Assembly: GCA_951813615.1 (NCBI GenBank)
Contig: OX638377.1
Span: 434,001 to 498,000, forward strand
DNA length: 64,000 bases
Origin: an uncultured Latescibacterota bacterium
GTDB lineage: Bacteria > Latescibacterota > UBA2968 > UBA8231
Direction of reading: 5' to 3'
Shown: positions 36,689-45,046 of the stretch, piece after piece
Layout: every line of letters starts with the position of its first letter
How positions within the stretch are numbered: position 1 is the stretch's first letter
Made by a program: the position numbers and the translations under genes
The notes under the pieces: model-generated
Told to the model about the DNA's origin: nothing
What the model saw: the letters and a program-made list of their open reading frames with translations, nothing else
The model's database searches: none

Positions 36689-36916
36689 TTAGACGCGTTG
36701 ACCGGTTTTGCCGAGGGAACCATTCGGGTCTTGTCCTTTGCGGTGTGGAACGACGGTGCCCATCTTTTTGGCAACATCGGCTTGGGTTAAACCCGCATTC
36801 TTTCTGGCTTTGAGCATTTCGTCAAAGAGAGCGAATTCATCTGCAAGCGCGTCATATTCAGCGATGAATTCTGGTTCTTCAATCCATTCGTCAATCAATT
36901 CCTTATGCTTTTTCAT
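36689..36916 (-). pseudogene. truncated XRE/HigA-type antitoxin
   Basis: Starts at ATG 36916 after GAGGAG. The first ~54 residues (KKHKELIDEWIEEPEF...FDEMLKARKNAGLTQ) are a helix-turn-helix antitoxin of the HigA/XRE type. After KKMGT the frame enters the antisense of the MR/MLE remnant and stops at 36689. The HTH recognition helix is lost, and no toxin gene remains beside it. Probably non-functional. Confidence 0.75.
36690..36758 (+). pseudogene. C-terminal remnant of a second MR/MLE gene
   Basis: These 69 bases match 31971-32039, the 3' end of the enolase-superfamily gene, at 60 of 69 positions, mostly with third-base differences. The coded peptide (DALTGFAEGTIR...) is conserved, so it derives from a diverged paralogue rather than a recent copy. 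It joins abruptly to a broken antitoxin gene at about 36759. Confidence 0.75.
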
Positions 36917-36952
36917 GTTTAAACTCCTCTCGTTGATAAGGAAAAATAAATC

Positions 36953-38254
36953 ATGAGCCAGCCTAGCGCACTTTCGCGGTTTGTCGGCATTCCGTTGCAC
37001 TGGCAGATCGCCATTGCCCTCGTCCTCGCTGCATTAGTAGGGTGGGTGGCCGACGAGCGTACGACGTTGTTTGGCGCGTCGCTGATAGAAATTCTCGATT
37101 TCTTTGGCAGCTTGTTCCTCAATGCGCTGAAGATGATCGTGGTGCCGCTGATTCTGTCTTCGATCATTGTTGGCGTCCGCAACATGGCGAGCCAGAACGC
37201 CTTTGGGCGCATCGGCGGGAAGACGGTGGCCTTTTACGTGGCGACGGGATTGCTGTCGGTTTGCACCGGTCTCGTTTGCGTGAATCTCATAGCGCCCGGT
37301 GAGACGGAGTCGGCGCGGGCGCTGGGTGCCGCGCTGCCAGATCCGTCGCAAGTCATGGACAAAGTAGAGGGGCGCGGCATACGCGATCTGGTCGAGGTCC
37401 TCAAACGCGCGATACCGTCCAACATCTTCGCGGCGGCGCTAGAGGTGCAACTGCTGGCGCTGGTGTTTGTCGGGGTCGTGTTTGGGTATTTCATGTCGCG
37501 GCTGAACGGGCCGGCAGGCGACACTCTACAGCAGTTCTGGGTCGGTCTGCACGACCTCATGATCCTGATCACGATGTGGATCATGCGGTTTGCTCCCATC
37601 GGCGCGTTTGCGCTGGTGGGCAAGACGTTGCTCGTCTCTGGCTTTGCCGCGCTTGAAGCATTGGGCCTGTTCTTCCTGACCGTATTGCTGGCGCTGGCGC
37701 TGCATTTTGCCGTCTGGTTGCCGTTGCTGTTGCGCTTGGTTGCTGGGATCAGCCCATATGCGTACTACGCCAAGATCGCGCCGGCGCAATTGACTGCGTT
37801 TTCGACTGCGTCGTCTTCGGCGACCTTGCCGGTGACTATCAACAGCGCTGAACAAGCTGGCATCTCCAACCGCGTGACCAGCTTTGTCCTGCCGTTGGGG
37901 GCGACGGTGAACATGGACGGCACGGCACTGTACGAGTGCGTGGTAGTGGTGTTCATCGCCCAAGTGTACGCGTTCGCGTCTGGCATAGATTTTGGCATTG
38001 CAGAGCAGATGATCGTCGTGTTGCTCGCCTTGCTCACGTCGATCGGCGTGGCGGGTATCCCCGCGGCCAGTTTGGTCGCCATCGCGCTGATCCTGCCCGC
38101 GGTCGGCTTGCCGGTGGAAGCTATCGCCATCGTCCTAGCCGTCGATCGCCTGCTCGACATGTGCCGCACGGCCGTCAATGTGACCAGCGACTTGGTGGTC
38201 ACGGCGCTGGTGGCGCGCACGGAAGGCGAAGACTTGCCGGATGTCCAAGCTTGA
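36953..38254 (+). CDS. dicarboxylate/amino acid:cation symporter (DAACS)
   Basis: 433 residues with about eight helices and two re-entrant loops. Family signatures: LKMIVVPLILSSII, the serine-rich hairpin FSTASSSATLPVT and LPLGATVNMDGTALYE, which binds substrate and Na+ in GltPh-type carriers. Imports C4-dicarboxylates or acidic amino acids with Na+ or H+. It begins right after the gene scar. gltP and dctA cannot be told apart here. Confidence 0.9.
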   Translation: MSQPSALSRFVGIPLHWQIAIALVLAALVGWVADERTTLFGASLIEILDFFGSLFLNALKMIVVPLILSSIIVGVRNMASQNAFGRIGGKTVAFYVATGLLSVCTGLVCVNLIAPGETESARALGAALPDPSQVMDKVEGRGIRDLVEVLKRAIPSNIFAAALEVQLLALVFVGVVFGYFMSRLNGPAGDTLQQFWVGLHDLMILITMWIMRFAPIGAFALVGKTLLVSGFAALEALGLFFLTVLLALALHFAVWLPLLLRLVAGISPYAYYAKIAPAQLTAFSTASSSATLPVTINSAEQAGISNRVTSFVLPLGATVNMDGTALYECVVVVFIAQVYAFASGIDFGIAEQMIVVLLALLTSIGVAGIPAASLVAIALILPAVGLPVEAIAIVLAVDRLLDMCRTAVNVTSDLVVTALVARTEGEDLPDVQA

Positions 38255-38258
38255 TCGG

Positions 38259-39773
38259 CTATAAAATGCCTACGCGGGAACTGCTGGCGTCTTCTAACAT
38301 GCCCTCGGCTGCGACGAGATTGAGTTGGCCTACTTCCTCGGGCGTTAGATCTGGTAATCGGTCCACTAGCCCTAGGAAGCGCTCGACCTCGGCTGGTGCT
38401 ACGAGTCCCTCGGTCAATACGGTTAGCTTGTCGATGTAGTCTGGCCGGGCAAAGGGCCGCTCGCCGAGGTAGTGGGCGTTGGGGTTGTCGAGGCGTTCGG
38501 CGATCTGGGTGCCGTCGGCGAGGCGGACCACGACTTGGGCACCGAACTTCTTGTGGTCGGGATCGGGATGGTGATAGGCTTGGGTCCACTCGGCGACTTC
38601 TGCGGTGCGGATCTTGTGCCACAGCGCGACGGTCGAGGGGCGGTGGGCGCGCTCCGAGGTATAGGAATGCACGTGGTGCCAAGCGCCGTCCTCCCAGGCG
38701 ACGGCGAGGATGTACATGGCGCTGTGGTCGAGGGTCTCGCGCGAGGCGTCTGGGTCCATTTTCTGCGGGTCGTTGGCTCCTGTGCCGATCACGTAGTGCG
38801 TGTGGTGGCTGGTGCGGATTACTACGTCTTCCACTTGGTATAGATCTATATGGAGAGCGTGGAGCCGGAAGCCGAGGTCGATCAGGGCTTGGGCTTGGTA
38901 CTCGGCGGAGTGCTCCTTGGTGTAGGAGCGCAGGATGGCGCGCATGTTCTCGCCGGGATCGGGCAGGGGGACGCGGTATTCGGCGTCTGGCCCGGACAGC
39001 ATGTAGGCGATGACTGCGTCGCGGCCTTCGTAGATGGGTGATGGTGCCCGCTCGCCGAGGCGCACTCGGCCCACGGCCTCGATGGCGATCTTGTTGGCTT
39101 GGGCTGGGGCGTAGGCCTTCCACGAGGTGATGTCCCCTTTGCGCGACTGGCGGGTGGCGCAGGCTAGGTGCAGGCTCTGATTGATCGCTTGGTAAATTTG
39201 CTCGGCTGGCATCTGGAGCATGGTTCCCAGCCCGGCGGCCACGGCTGGGGCGAGGTGGGCGACGTGGTCGATCTTGTGCTCGTGTAGGCAAATGCCCGTT
39301 ACCAGTGACATCTGTACCTCGTAGGCCGTGAGGATGCCCAAGGTCAGTGCGCGGCCGTTGGAACCTGTTTGCTGGGCGGCGGCGAGCAAGCCGGGGATGT
39401 TGTCGCCGGGATGCGAGTAGTCGGCGGCGAGGTAGGTGTCGTGCATGTCGAGTTCGCGCACGGCCACGCCGTTGGCCAAGGCAGCCCACTCGCAGTGGAA
39501 GCTGCGGTCGTTGGCCGCGCCGAAGAGGCGAGCGCCGCTATTGTGGGGATGGGGGTAGCCGAGGGCGAGGAGGCGGGCGTTGCGCACCGGTGGCCGGTTG
39601 ATCGCGGCTAGGGCGACCGCGGCGTTGTCGATGACGCGATTGCCGATCATCTCGATGACATCCGCGTCGGCTGCTTGGTTGTGGGCGGCGAGCTGGGCTA
39701 GCTTCCAAGCCAATTGCTCTTCGCGCGGGAGGATAGTACCGTCTGGGTGGGTCTTGACGATGTGGTTTTGCAT
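38259..39773 (-). CDS. MmgE/PrpD family protein (2-methylcitrate dehydratase-like)
   Basis: 504 residues, cytoplasmic. Typical MmgE/PrpD blocks: VIDNAAVALAAINRPPV, ANGVAVRELDMHDTYL, AYEVQMSLVTGICLHEHKID and SYTKEHSAEYQAQALIDL. Family members dehydrate methylcitrate or isomerise related acids such as itaconate/aconitate analogues. Convergent with the symporter, divergent from a 2-hydroxyacid dehydrogenase. The three may handle one dicarboxylic acid; substrate is inference. Confidence 0.82.
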   Translation of the reverse strand: MQNHIVKTHPDGTILPREEQLAWKLAQLAAHNQAADADVIEMIGNRVIDNAAVALAAINRPPVRNARLLALGYPHPHNSGARLFGAANDRSFHCEWAALANGVAVRELDMHDTYLAADYSHPGDNIPGLLAAAQQTGSNGRALTLGILTAYEVQMSLVTGICLHEHKIDHVAHLAPAVAAGLGTMLQMPAEQIYQAINQSLHLACATRQSRKGDITSWKAYAPAQANKIAIEAVGRVRLGERAPSPIYEGRDAVIAYMLSGPDAEYRVPLPDPGENMRAILRSYTKEHSAEYQAQALIDLGFRLHALHIDLYQVEDVVIRTSHHTHYVIGTGANDPQKMDPDASRETLDHSAMYILAVAWEDGAWHHVHSYTSERAHRPSTVALWHKIRTAEVAEWTQAYHHPDPDHKKFGAQVVVRLADGTQIAERLDNPNAHYLGERPFARPDYIDKLTVLTEGLVAPAEVERFLGLVDRLPDLTPEEVGQLNLVAAEGMLEDASSSRVGIL

Positions 39774-39860
39774 GACCTGCTTCCGTGGTTAGTGAGATTG
39801 GGAAGATCAAATAATAGGGTCTGTCGCCGCGAACGGACAATCGCAAGGGAAGGAGAGCAT

Positions 39861-40805
39861 ATGAAAGTTTTGATGATGATGGATTTAGCTGAGGAGTTGA
39901 TCGAGGAGATTCGGCAGGTGGCTGAGGAAGTGGAAGTGGTGTGCGTAGATTCGAATGCGGCGGCCTTGGAAGTCATGCCGGAGATCGAGGTCGTCTGCGG
40001 ACACATCAGCCGGGAGATGTTTGCGCGGCAGCAAAAGCTCAAGTGGATGCAGAGTTGGGGGGCGGGAGTGGACGGAGTGCTGCACCCTGAACTGGTCGAG
40101 AGCGATGTGGTGCTGTGCAGCGCCAAGGGATGGGTGGGGGTGCATCTGGCCGAACATGCGATGGCGTTGTTGCTCGGGCTGACGCGGGGGATTCACACGG
40201 CGGTGCGCTATCCGGAGTGGGAGCGGCGCTGGCCGATTCGCGCTGCGTCGTGGGAACTGGTTGAGCAGACGATGGGCATTGTGGGATTGGGGGGGACGGG
40301 GAGGGAGTTGGCGCAGCGGGCGAGCGCATTCGGGATGCGAATTATCGCGGTGGATCCAGAACAGGTCGAAGTGCCGGAAGAGGTGGAAGCCTGCTGGGGG
40401 ATGGATCAGTTTCACGCGCTGTTGGAACAATCCGATGTGGTGGCGATTTGTGCGCCGTTGACTGCGGAGACTGAGAGGTTGTTCGACCAAGCGGCGTTTG
40501 CGCGGATGCGGAGCCACGCGCTGTTGATCAACGTCACGCGGGGACGGATCGTCGACGAGCAAGCCCTGCTGGCGGCGCTTGCCGAAGGGCAGATCGGCGG
40601 GGCGGGATTGGACGTGGTGCCGCAGGAGCCTCTGCCTGAGGATCACCCGCTGTGGCGGATGGACAATGTGCTGATGACGCCGCATACGGCCGGGGGATCG
40701 CCTAACCGCGATAGTCGGTGCGTGGCGTTGTTTTGCGAGAATTTGCGGCGCTACTTGGCGGGGGAGCCGTTGGTGAGTGTGATCGACAAGCGCAAGGGGT
40801 ATTGA
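39861..40805 (+). CDS. D-2-hydroxyacid dehydrogenase
   Basis: 314 residues from ATG 39861 with AAGGAGAG upstream; the longer in-frame ORF overlaps the divergent gene. NAD-binding loop GIVGLGGTGRELAQRA, catalytic Arg in LLINVTRGRIVDE, Glu in DVVPQEPLPEDHPLW and His in TPHTAGGSP are all present. Reversibly oxidises a D-2-hydroxy acid with NAD(H), in the phosphoglycerate/glyoxylate reductase family. Confidence 0.88.
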   Translation: MKVLMMMDLAEELIEEIRQVAEEVEVVCVDSNAAALEVMPEIEVVCGHISREMFARQQKLKWMQSWGAGVDGVLHPELVESDVVLCSAKGWVGVHLAEHAMALLLGLTRGIHTAVRYPEWERRWPIRAASWELVEQTMGIVGLGGTGRELAQRASAFGMRIIAVDPEQVEVPEEVEACWGMDQFHALLEQSDVVAICAPLTAETERLFDQAAFARMRSHALLINVTRGRIVDEQALLAALAEGQIGGAGLDVVPQEPLPEDHPLWRMDNVLMTPHTAGGSPNRDSRCVALFCENLRRYLAGEPLVSVIDKRKGY

Positions 40806-40818
40806 GGCTATAGCAATT

Positions 40819-40836
40819 CCGCAGATGGACGCAGAA
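40819..40836 (+). repeat. dispersed intergenic repeat, copy 2
   Basis: CCGCAGATGGACGCAGAA, one mismatch from the consensus, 13 bases after a gene end. Confidence 0.6.
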
Positions 40837-40923
40837 TAGTGGAAACAAGACGAGCCGCATCTTGAATACTTCCATAATGCGCCGAAAATGGCGGTGGTAA
40901 TTAACAAAAAGGAGAACATCTAA

Positions 40924-41328
40924 TTGCGTTTCACTGACCTTGCCAACAAATCCATTGCCGGCATCGCTTGCGCGTTGTGGGCCTGCTGCGGCGTGGCTGC
41001 CGCCCAAACCGACTACGTCGTACGCGTGGGCGATGAGCAGATCTCGGTTGCGGAGTTTCAACAGCGCACCCAGAACATGATGAAAACGGGTTTTCGCCAC
41101 ATCGACATCGAAGCCCCCCAGGCCAAAAAGGTTTTTCTCGACGGCATCATCGCCCACGAGTTGCTCGCGCAAGAAGGGATGCGGCGCGGGCTAGACCGCG
41201 ATACAGTGGTCGCCGATGAGGTGCGGCGCGTCGAAGAGCAGGCGTTGCGGACGCTGGTCCAAAAGCGCTCGTCGGTGGCGAGCGGCGATTGGTCCGCCAA
41301 GGTGGCGCTGGCGGCGTGGACCTGCTGA
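40924..41328 (+). pseudogene. truncated SurA/PpiC-type foldase
   Basis: TTG 40924 follows AAAAAGGAGAA. A signal peptide (ending GVAAAQ) leads into DYVVRVGDEQISVAEFQQR and DGIIAHELLAQEGMRRGLD, the N-terminal chaperone segment of SurA/PpiC peptidyl-prolyl isomerases. The homologous sequence runs out after VEEQALRTL, and the rest of the frame to 41328 is antisense of another broken gene. The isomerase domain is missing, so it is probably dead. Confidence 0.7.
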
Positions 41329-41417
41329 CTGCTGTCGGGTGCTAGCAAGGGCAGGGCCGGTGCGGTTAGCGCTAGGCTTGCTGTCTTCTTGAAGAAATCT
41401 CTGCGCGAATCGGACAT
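41240..41417 (-). pseudogene. truncated Tat-exported protein, probably class V aminotransferase
   Basis: ATG 41417 (GAGGTGAG upstream) opens a Tat signal, SDSRRDFFKKTASLALTAP, then an Ala/Ser linker and DERFWTSVRNA, which resembles the start of the class V aminotransferase at 63110 (NERALWQRLRREF). Coding resemblance ends near 41240, where it meets the broken foldase gene head to head. It follows the ABC permease gene by ten bases, so it was once the last gene of that operon. Confidence 0.65.
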
Positions 41418-41427
41418 ATACTCACCT

Positions 41428-42315
41428 CTATGGACGATCGTATTTGGGATCCAGCGCATCGCGCAGACCGTCGCCTAGGAACGAAAAGCCCAGCATGGTT
41501 AGGGCGATGGCGATGGTCGGGAATAGCGCTAGGTGCCAGTAGATGCGGACATAGGCGTTGGAGATGCCAACCATCTTGCCCCAACTGGCCATCGGGTCGT
41601 TGATCCCTAGACCGATAAAGCTCAAACCCGCTTCGGCGAAAATGGTGCTTGGGATGCCGAAGCTGACGGCGATCAAGATTGGGGTCAGCGCGTTGAGCAG
41701 TAGGTCGCGGAAGATGATCTTGCGCGTCGGCACCCCCAACGCCCTTGCCGCTAGGGCGTATTCTCGCTCGCGCAGGGTCAAAAATTGTGCCCGCGTCAGC
41801 CGGGCGATGCCGATCCAGCCGGTGATGCTCAAGGCGACGATAATGGTCGTTAAGCCGCCTTCGAGGACCGAGATGATGAGGATGGCAAAGAGCAAGCTGG
41901 GAAAAGCAGTCATCACGTCGATGATGCGAGTGACGACAAAATCGAGCCGGCCGCCGAAATAGCCAGCGAGGGCACCGACCGGCACCCCGATCAATACGGC
42001 GAGGGCCTGAACCAGCAGACTGACGGTTAGCGAGGTGCGGGCACCGTAGATTAGGCGGCTGAGATAGTCGCGCCCAACCTCGTCGGTGCCCAGCAGGTGA
42101 TCCGGGTGCTGCAAGGGCGCGAGCAAAACCTTGTCGAAATAGGCGTGGTCGTAGGGGAAGGGCGCGAGAATATCGGCGAAGATGGCCAAAAAGGAGATCG
42201 CGCCGACAATGGCCAATCCGGCGACAGCGAGGCGGTTGCGCACAAAACGCCGTCGGGCGTCGGCCCAAAAGGAGCGGTGGACGCTGCCGATTTCGCCGGC
42301 GAGGGATTCGGTCAT
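41428..42315 (-). CDS. dipeptide/oligopeptide ABC transporter permease (DppC/OppC type)
   Basis: 295 residues from ATG 42315; the ATG shares one base with the stop of the other permease (TGATG). N-terminal OppC region, then HLLGTDEVGRDYLSRLIYGAR and the EAA-type cytoplasmic loop (EREYALAARALGVPTRKIIF) that contacts the ATPase. Inner-membrane half of a peptide importer with the adjacent DppB-type permease. Confidence 0.88.
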   Translation of the reverse strand: MTESLAGEIGSVHRSFWADARRRFVRNRLAVAGLAIVGAISFLAIFADILAPFPYDHAYFDKVLLAPLQHPDHLLGTDEVGRDYLSRLIYGARTSLTVSLLVQALAVLIGVPVGALAGYFGGRLDFVVTRIIDVMTAFPSLLFAILIISVLEGGLTTIIVALSITGWIGIARLTRAQFLTLREREYALAARALGVPTRKIIFRDLLLNALTPILIAVSFGIPSTIFAEAGLSFIGLGINDPMASWGKMVGISNAYVRIYWHLALFPTIAIALTMLGFSFLGDGLRDALDPKYDRP

Positions 42316-43280
42316 CAGGCCTCTTTTTTGCCGCCGAGTTTGACGCGCGGATCGATGAGGGTATAGGCGATATCGGTCAGCATATAGGTGATGCCCCACA
42401 ATAGCGCCACCAGCAGGAAGGTCGCCATGATCATCGGGTAGTCGCGGTTGAGGGTGCTGGTGACGAAGAATTTACCAAGGCCATTGATGCGGAAGATGCT
42501 CTCGATGAAGATGCTGCCGGTGATGAGGTTGGGTATTTCGGTGCCCAGCGCAGTGACCATCGGAATCTGCGCGTTGCGCAGCACGTGGTGCCGCATGACC
42601 TTGGCTTCGCTCAGGCCCTTGGCCCGGGCGGTGCGCACGTAGTCCTCGCCGATGACATCGACGATGCTGGCGCGGGTGTAGCGCGCAATGATCGCCATCG
42701 GTGCCAGCGCATAGGCCAAAACCGGCAGAATCCAGTCCGAGCACAGCATGTTACCGTAGAGGCAAGCGCCGGAATTGCTCCAGCCGCCGGTGGGTAGCCA
42801 CTGCCGCGCCACCCCGAAAAACAGGATAAACCACATCGCCACTACGAAATTGGGCACGGTGACGCCGAGCATCGCGCCAAAGGTCACGATGTTGTCAAGC
42901 CAACTGTTTTGGTGGTAGGCAGCCAACATGCCGGCGGCTATCCCACAGCTAAAGGCCACGAGGATTGTCATCACGCCGACTTGCACAGTGACGATCCAGG
43001 TCTTGCCTATTAGCGCGGCGACCGTGGTCTGCGGCTGCTGGTAGGGGATGCCGAAGTCGAAGCGAACCGCGTGGCTCATGTAGTTGAGGTATTGCTGCCA
43101 GACGGGTTTGTCGAGGCCGTATTTGCGCTCAATATTCTCGCGTGCGGCCTTGGGCAGCTTGGCTTGTTGGGTGTCGAAGGGACCGCCTGGCACCGAGTGC
43201 ATCAGTGCGAAAACGATCATCGACACTGCCAGCAGCACAAAAGCTAGGGCGATCAGGCGACGGGCCAGATAGAAAAGCAT
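42315..43280 (-). CDS. dipeptide/oligopeptide ABC transporter permease (DppB/OppB type)
   Basis: 321 residues. N-terminal LARRLIALAFVLLAVSMIVF and HSVPGGPFD are the DppB hallmarks. The EAA loop is DYVRTARAKGLSEAKVMRHH. Six predicted helices. Forms the translocation pore with the DppC-type permease encoded next. The 44-base gap to the binding-protein gene keeps it in the same operon. Confidence 0.9.
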   Translation of the reverse strand: MLFYLARRLIALAFVLLAVSMIVFALMHSVPGGPFDTQQAKLPKAARENIERKYGLDKPVWQQYLNYMSHAVRFDFGIPYQQPQTTVAALIGKTWIVTVQVGVMTILVAFSCGIAAGMLAAYHQNSWLDNIVTFGAMLGVTVPNFVVAMWFILFFGVARQWLPTGGWSNSGACLYGNMLCSDWILPVLAYALAPMAIIARYTRASIVDVIGEDYVRTARAKGLSEAKVMRHHVLRNAQIPMVTALGTEIPNLITGSIFIESIFRINGLGKFFVTSTLNRDYPMIMATFLLVALLWGITYMLTDIAYTLIDPRVKLGGKKEA

Positions 43281-43324
43281 CGCCTACGGCCCTAAGTGCG
43301 CTCTTTGGCAGTGGTCGCCGGTCA

Positions 43325-45016
43325 TTATTGCGCTGCGCCAATGTATAGATCGCCCCACAGCCAGTCGTTGCCGGAGTGTTTGCCGTAGGTACCCTCAGGC
43401 CCCGGCTCGCGGATGCTGGCACCGCGCACCGTGGGCCGGAACAGGTCGCCGGCCCAGCGGTGGGCGATAAAGGCTCCGCCGACATCGTCGACGAGGATCC
43501 GCTCGGCGTCGCGGAAGAGCTGGTCGCGGCGCTGAGGGTCGCCCATTAAGTTGCTGGTCTCGTCTAGGATGGCATCGAAGCGTTGGTTGCGCCAAGAGTG
43601 GCGACCGCTGCTGACCCAGATGCCAAGCAGGTTGATGGGGTCGGCAAAGTCGATGCTATAGGCGACAGCTCCCAGCGCAATGCCAGTGGGTCGCTCGTGC
43701 AGGGCGTCCATAAAGACTTTGTTGTCTTTATTCGAGACTTGGATCGAGATGTCCAAACACTGCGAGATCGAGGCGGCGGCCGCTTGATAGACTGAGGCAA
43801 TACCGGGATTTTCGTTGCGCAACCACATCACCTGCGGTGGGAAGCCGACCCCGTTGGGAAAGCCAGCTTGGGCTAGGTGTTCCTTCGCTAGGCCACAGTC
43901 GAAGCGCTGGTAGTGGGCAAGTTGACCTTGGACATCAGCGGCGGGAAAACCAGGCATGAGCATGGAATGGGCAGGCGTGGCCTTGATCTCGCCATAGACG
44001 CCCTTGACGATGGCCTCGCGATCGATGGCGTGGGCGAAGGCCTTGCGCACATTGATGTCGTCGAAGGGCGGGCTATGCGCGTCGAAGAAGACATAGTCGG
44101 TGCCGATCAAACCGGGGCGCAGGTAGTTGGCCTGCAGCTCGGGGTCGCGCTGGATGGTGGCGAAATCGGCTGGTGACAAGGCGTTGAAGTTTAAGGTGTC
44201 AATTTCGTTGTTGAGATAGGCGATAAAATAGGTCGCTGGCGACAGATAGATTCCTTCGATCCGCGCCAACCTCGGCGGCCGATAGCCCCTGTAGTGTGGG
44301 TTGGCCTTGAAAACCACTTTGAAACCGTGGTCGAAAGACTCCAGCATAAAAGGACCGGACGAGACCGAGGTGGCCGGGTCGTTGTTGTAGTAGGGACCGT
44401 GCGCCTCCAACGCCTTCTTTTGCAGCGTGAAAGCGTATTTCATGATCTTGGGCAACGGCGGAAACACGCCCTTGGTCACAATCTCAAGAGTGCGGTCGTC
44501 CACGGCGCGGACCCCCAATGCTTCGACAGGTAGCTTCCCGGCAATGACCTCGTCCCAGTTTTTGATCCCACCCTTGTCGACGAAGGTGTAGTACCAGGCG
44601 AAATCCCAAGCGTGATCGGGACTGGCGCTGAAGCGGAAGGTGGCGACGTAGTCGTGGGCGGTGACAGGAGTGCCGTCGCTCCACATCAGGCCCTCGCGCA
44701 AAACAAAGGTCCAAGTCATTCCGTCGGCGGCGACCGACCAACTTTCGGCAGCACCGGGTTGGGGGTTTTGTGCCTTGTCGAAGGTGATCAACGGATCGTT
44801 GAAGAGGTCGGCCCCGCAATAGGGCTGATAGACGCTGACCGAAAAGTCGAAGGTGATCGAGTTGGCGGTATTGTTGCAGGGGATGCGGTACACCTGCTGA
44901 TCATAGGGTACCGCGTCGGGCGGCAAGTCGAAGCCAAGGATGGTCTTTTCTTGGGCGCTGCCAGAGCGGATGAAAAGCGCGAGGCTAGCGATCAACAGCG
45001 GGATGGAGGTTTTAAT
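43325..45016 (-). CDS. ABC transporter substrate-binding protein (SBP_bac_5), possible ATT start
   Basis: Periplasmic peptide-type binding protein, ~563 residues. Family marks: AESWSVAADGMTWTFVLREG, WSDGTPVTAHDYVATF and FAHAIDREAIVKGVYG. No ATG, GTG or TTG gives a complete signal peptide. The TTG at 44995 starts inside the hydrophobic core and has no ribosome site. An in-frame ATT at 45016, preceded by AAAGGA at 7-8 bases, adds KTSIPLLIASLALF, a normal signal peptide with cleavage near GSAQ. No other start lies between it and the upstream stop. Confidence 0.85.
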   Translation of the reverse strand: MKTSIPLLIASLALFIRSGSAQEKTILGFDLPPDAVPYDQQVYRIPCNNTANSITFDFSVSVYQPYCGADLFNDPLITFDKAQNPQPGAAESWSVAADGMTWTFVLREGLMWSDGTPVTAHDYVATFRFSASPDHAWDFAWYYTFVDKGGIKNWDEVIAGKLPVEALGVRAVDDRTLEIVTKGVFPPLPKIMKYAFTLQKKALEAHGPYYNNDPATSVSSGPFMLESFDHGFKVVFKANPHYRGYRPPRLARIEGIYLSPATYFIAYLNNEIDTLNFNALSPADFATIQRDPELQANYLRPGLIGTDYVFFDAHSPPFDDINVRKAFAHAIDREAIVKGVYGEIKATPAHSMLMPGFPAADVQGQLAHYQRFDCGLAKEHLAQAGFPNGVGFPPQVMWLRNENPGIASVYQAAAASISQCLDISIQVSNKDNKVFMDALHERPTGIALGAVAYSIDFADPINLLGIWVSSGRHSWRNQRFDAILDETSNLMGDPQRRDQLFRDAERILVDDVGGAFIAHRWAGDLFRPTVRGASIREPGPEGTYGKHSGNDWLWGDLYIGAAQ

Positions 45017-45046
45017 GTTGTTTTTCCTTTGTTGGTGGATCGGCGG

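Noticed and set aside
37765..39489. 574-residue minus-strand ORF across symporter end and MmgE/PrpD gene
   Set aside because: Arg/Pro/His-rich shadow frame of the real MmgE/PrpD gene at 38259-39773.
41058..41239. continuation of the Tat-signal reading frame to 41058
   Set aside because: This part is the complement of the foldase fragment and shows no family resemblance; taken as shadow of the other strand.
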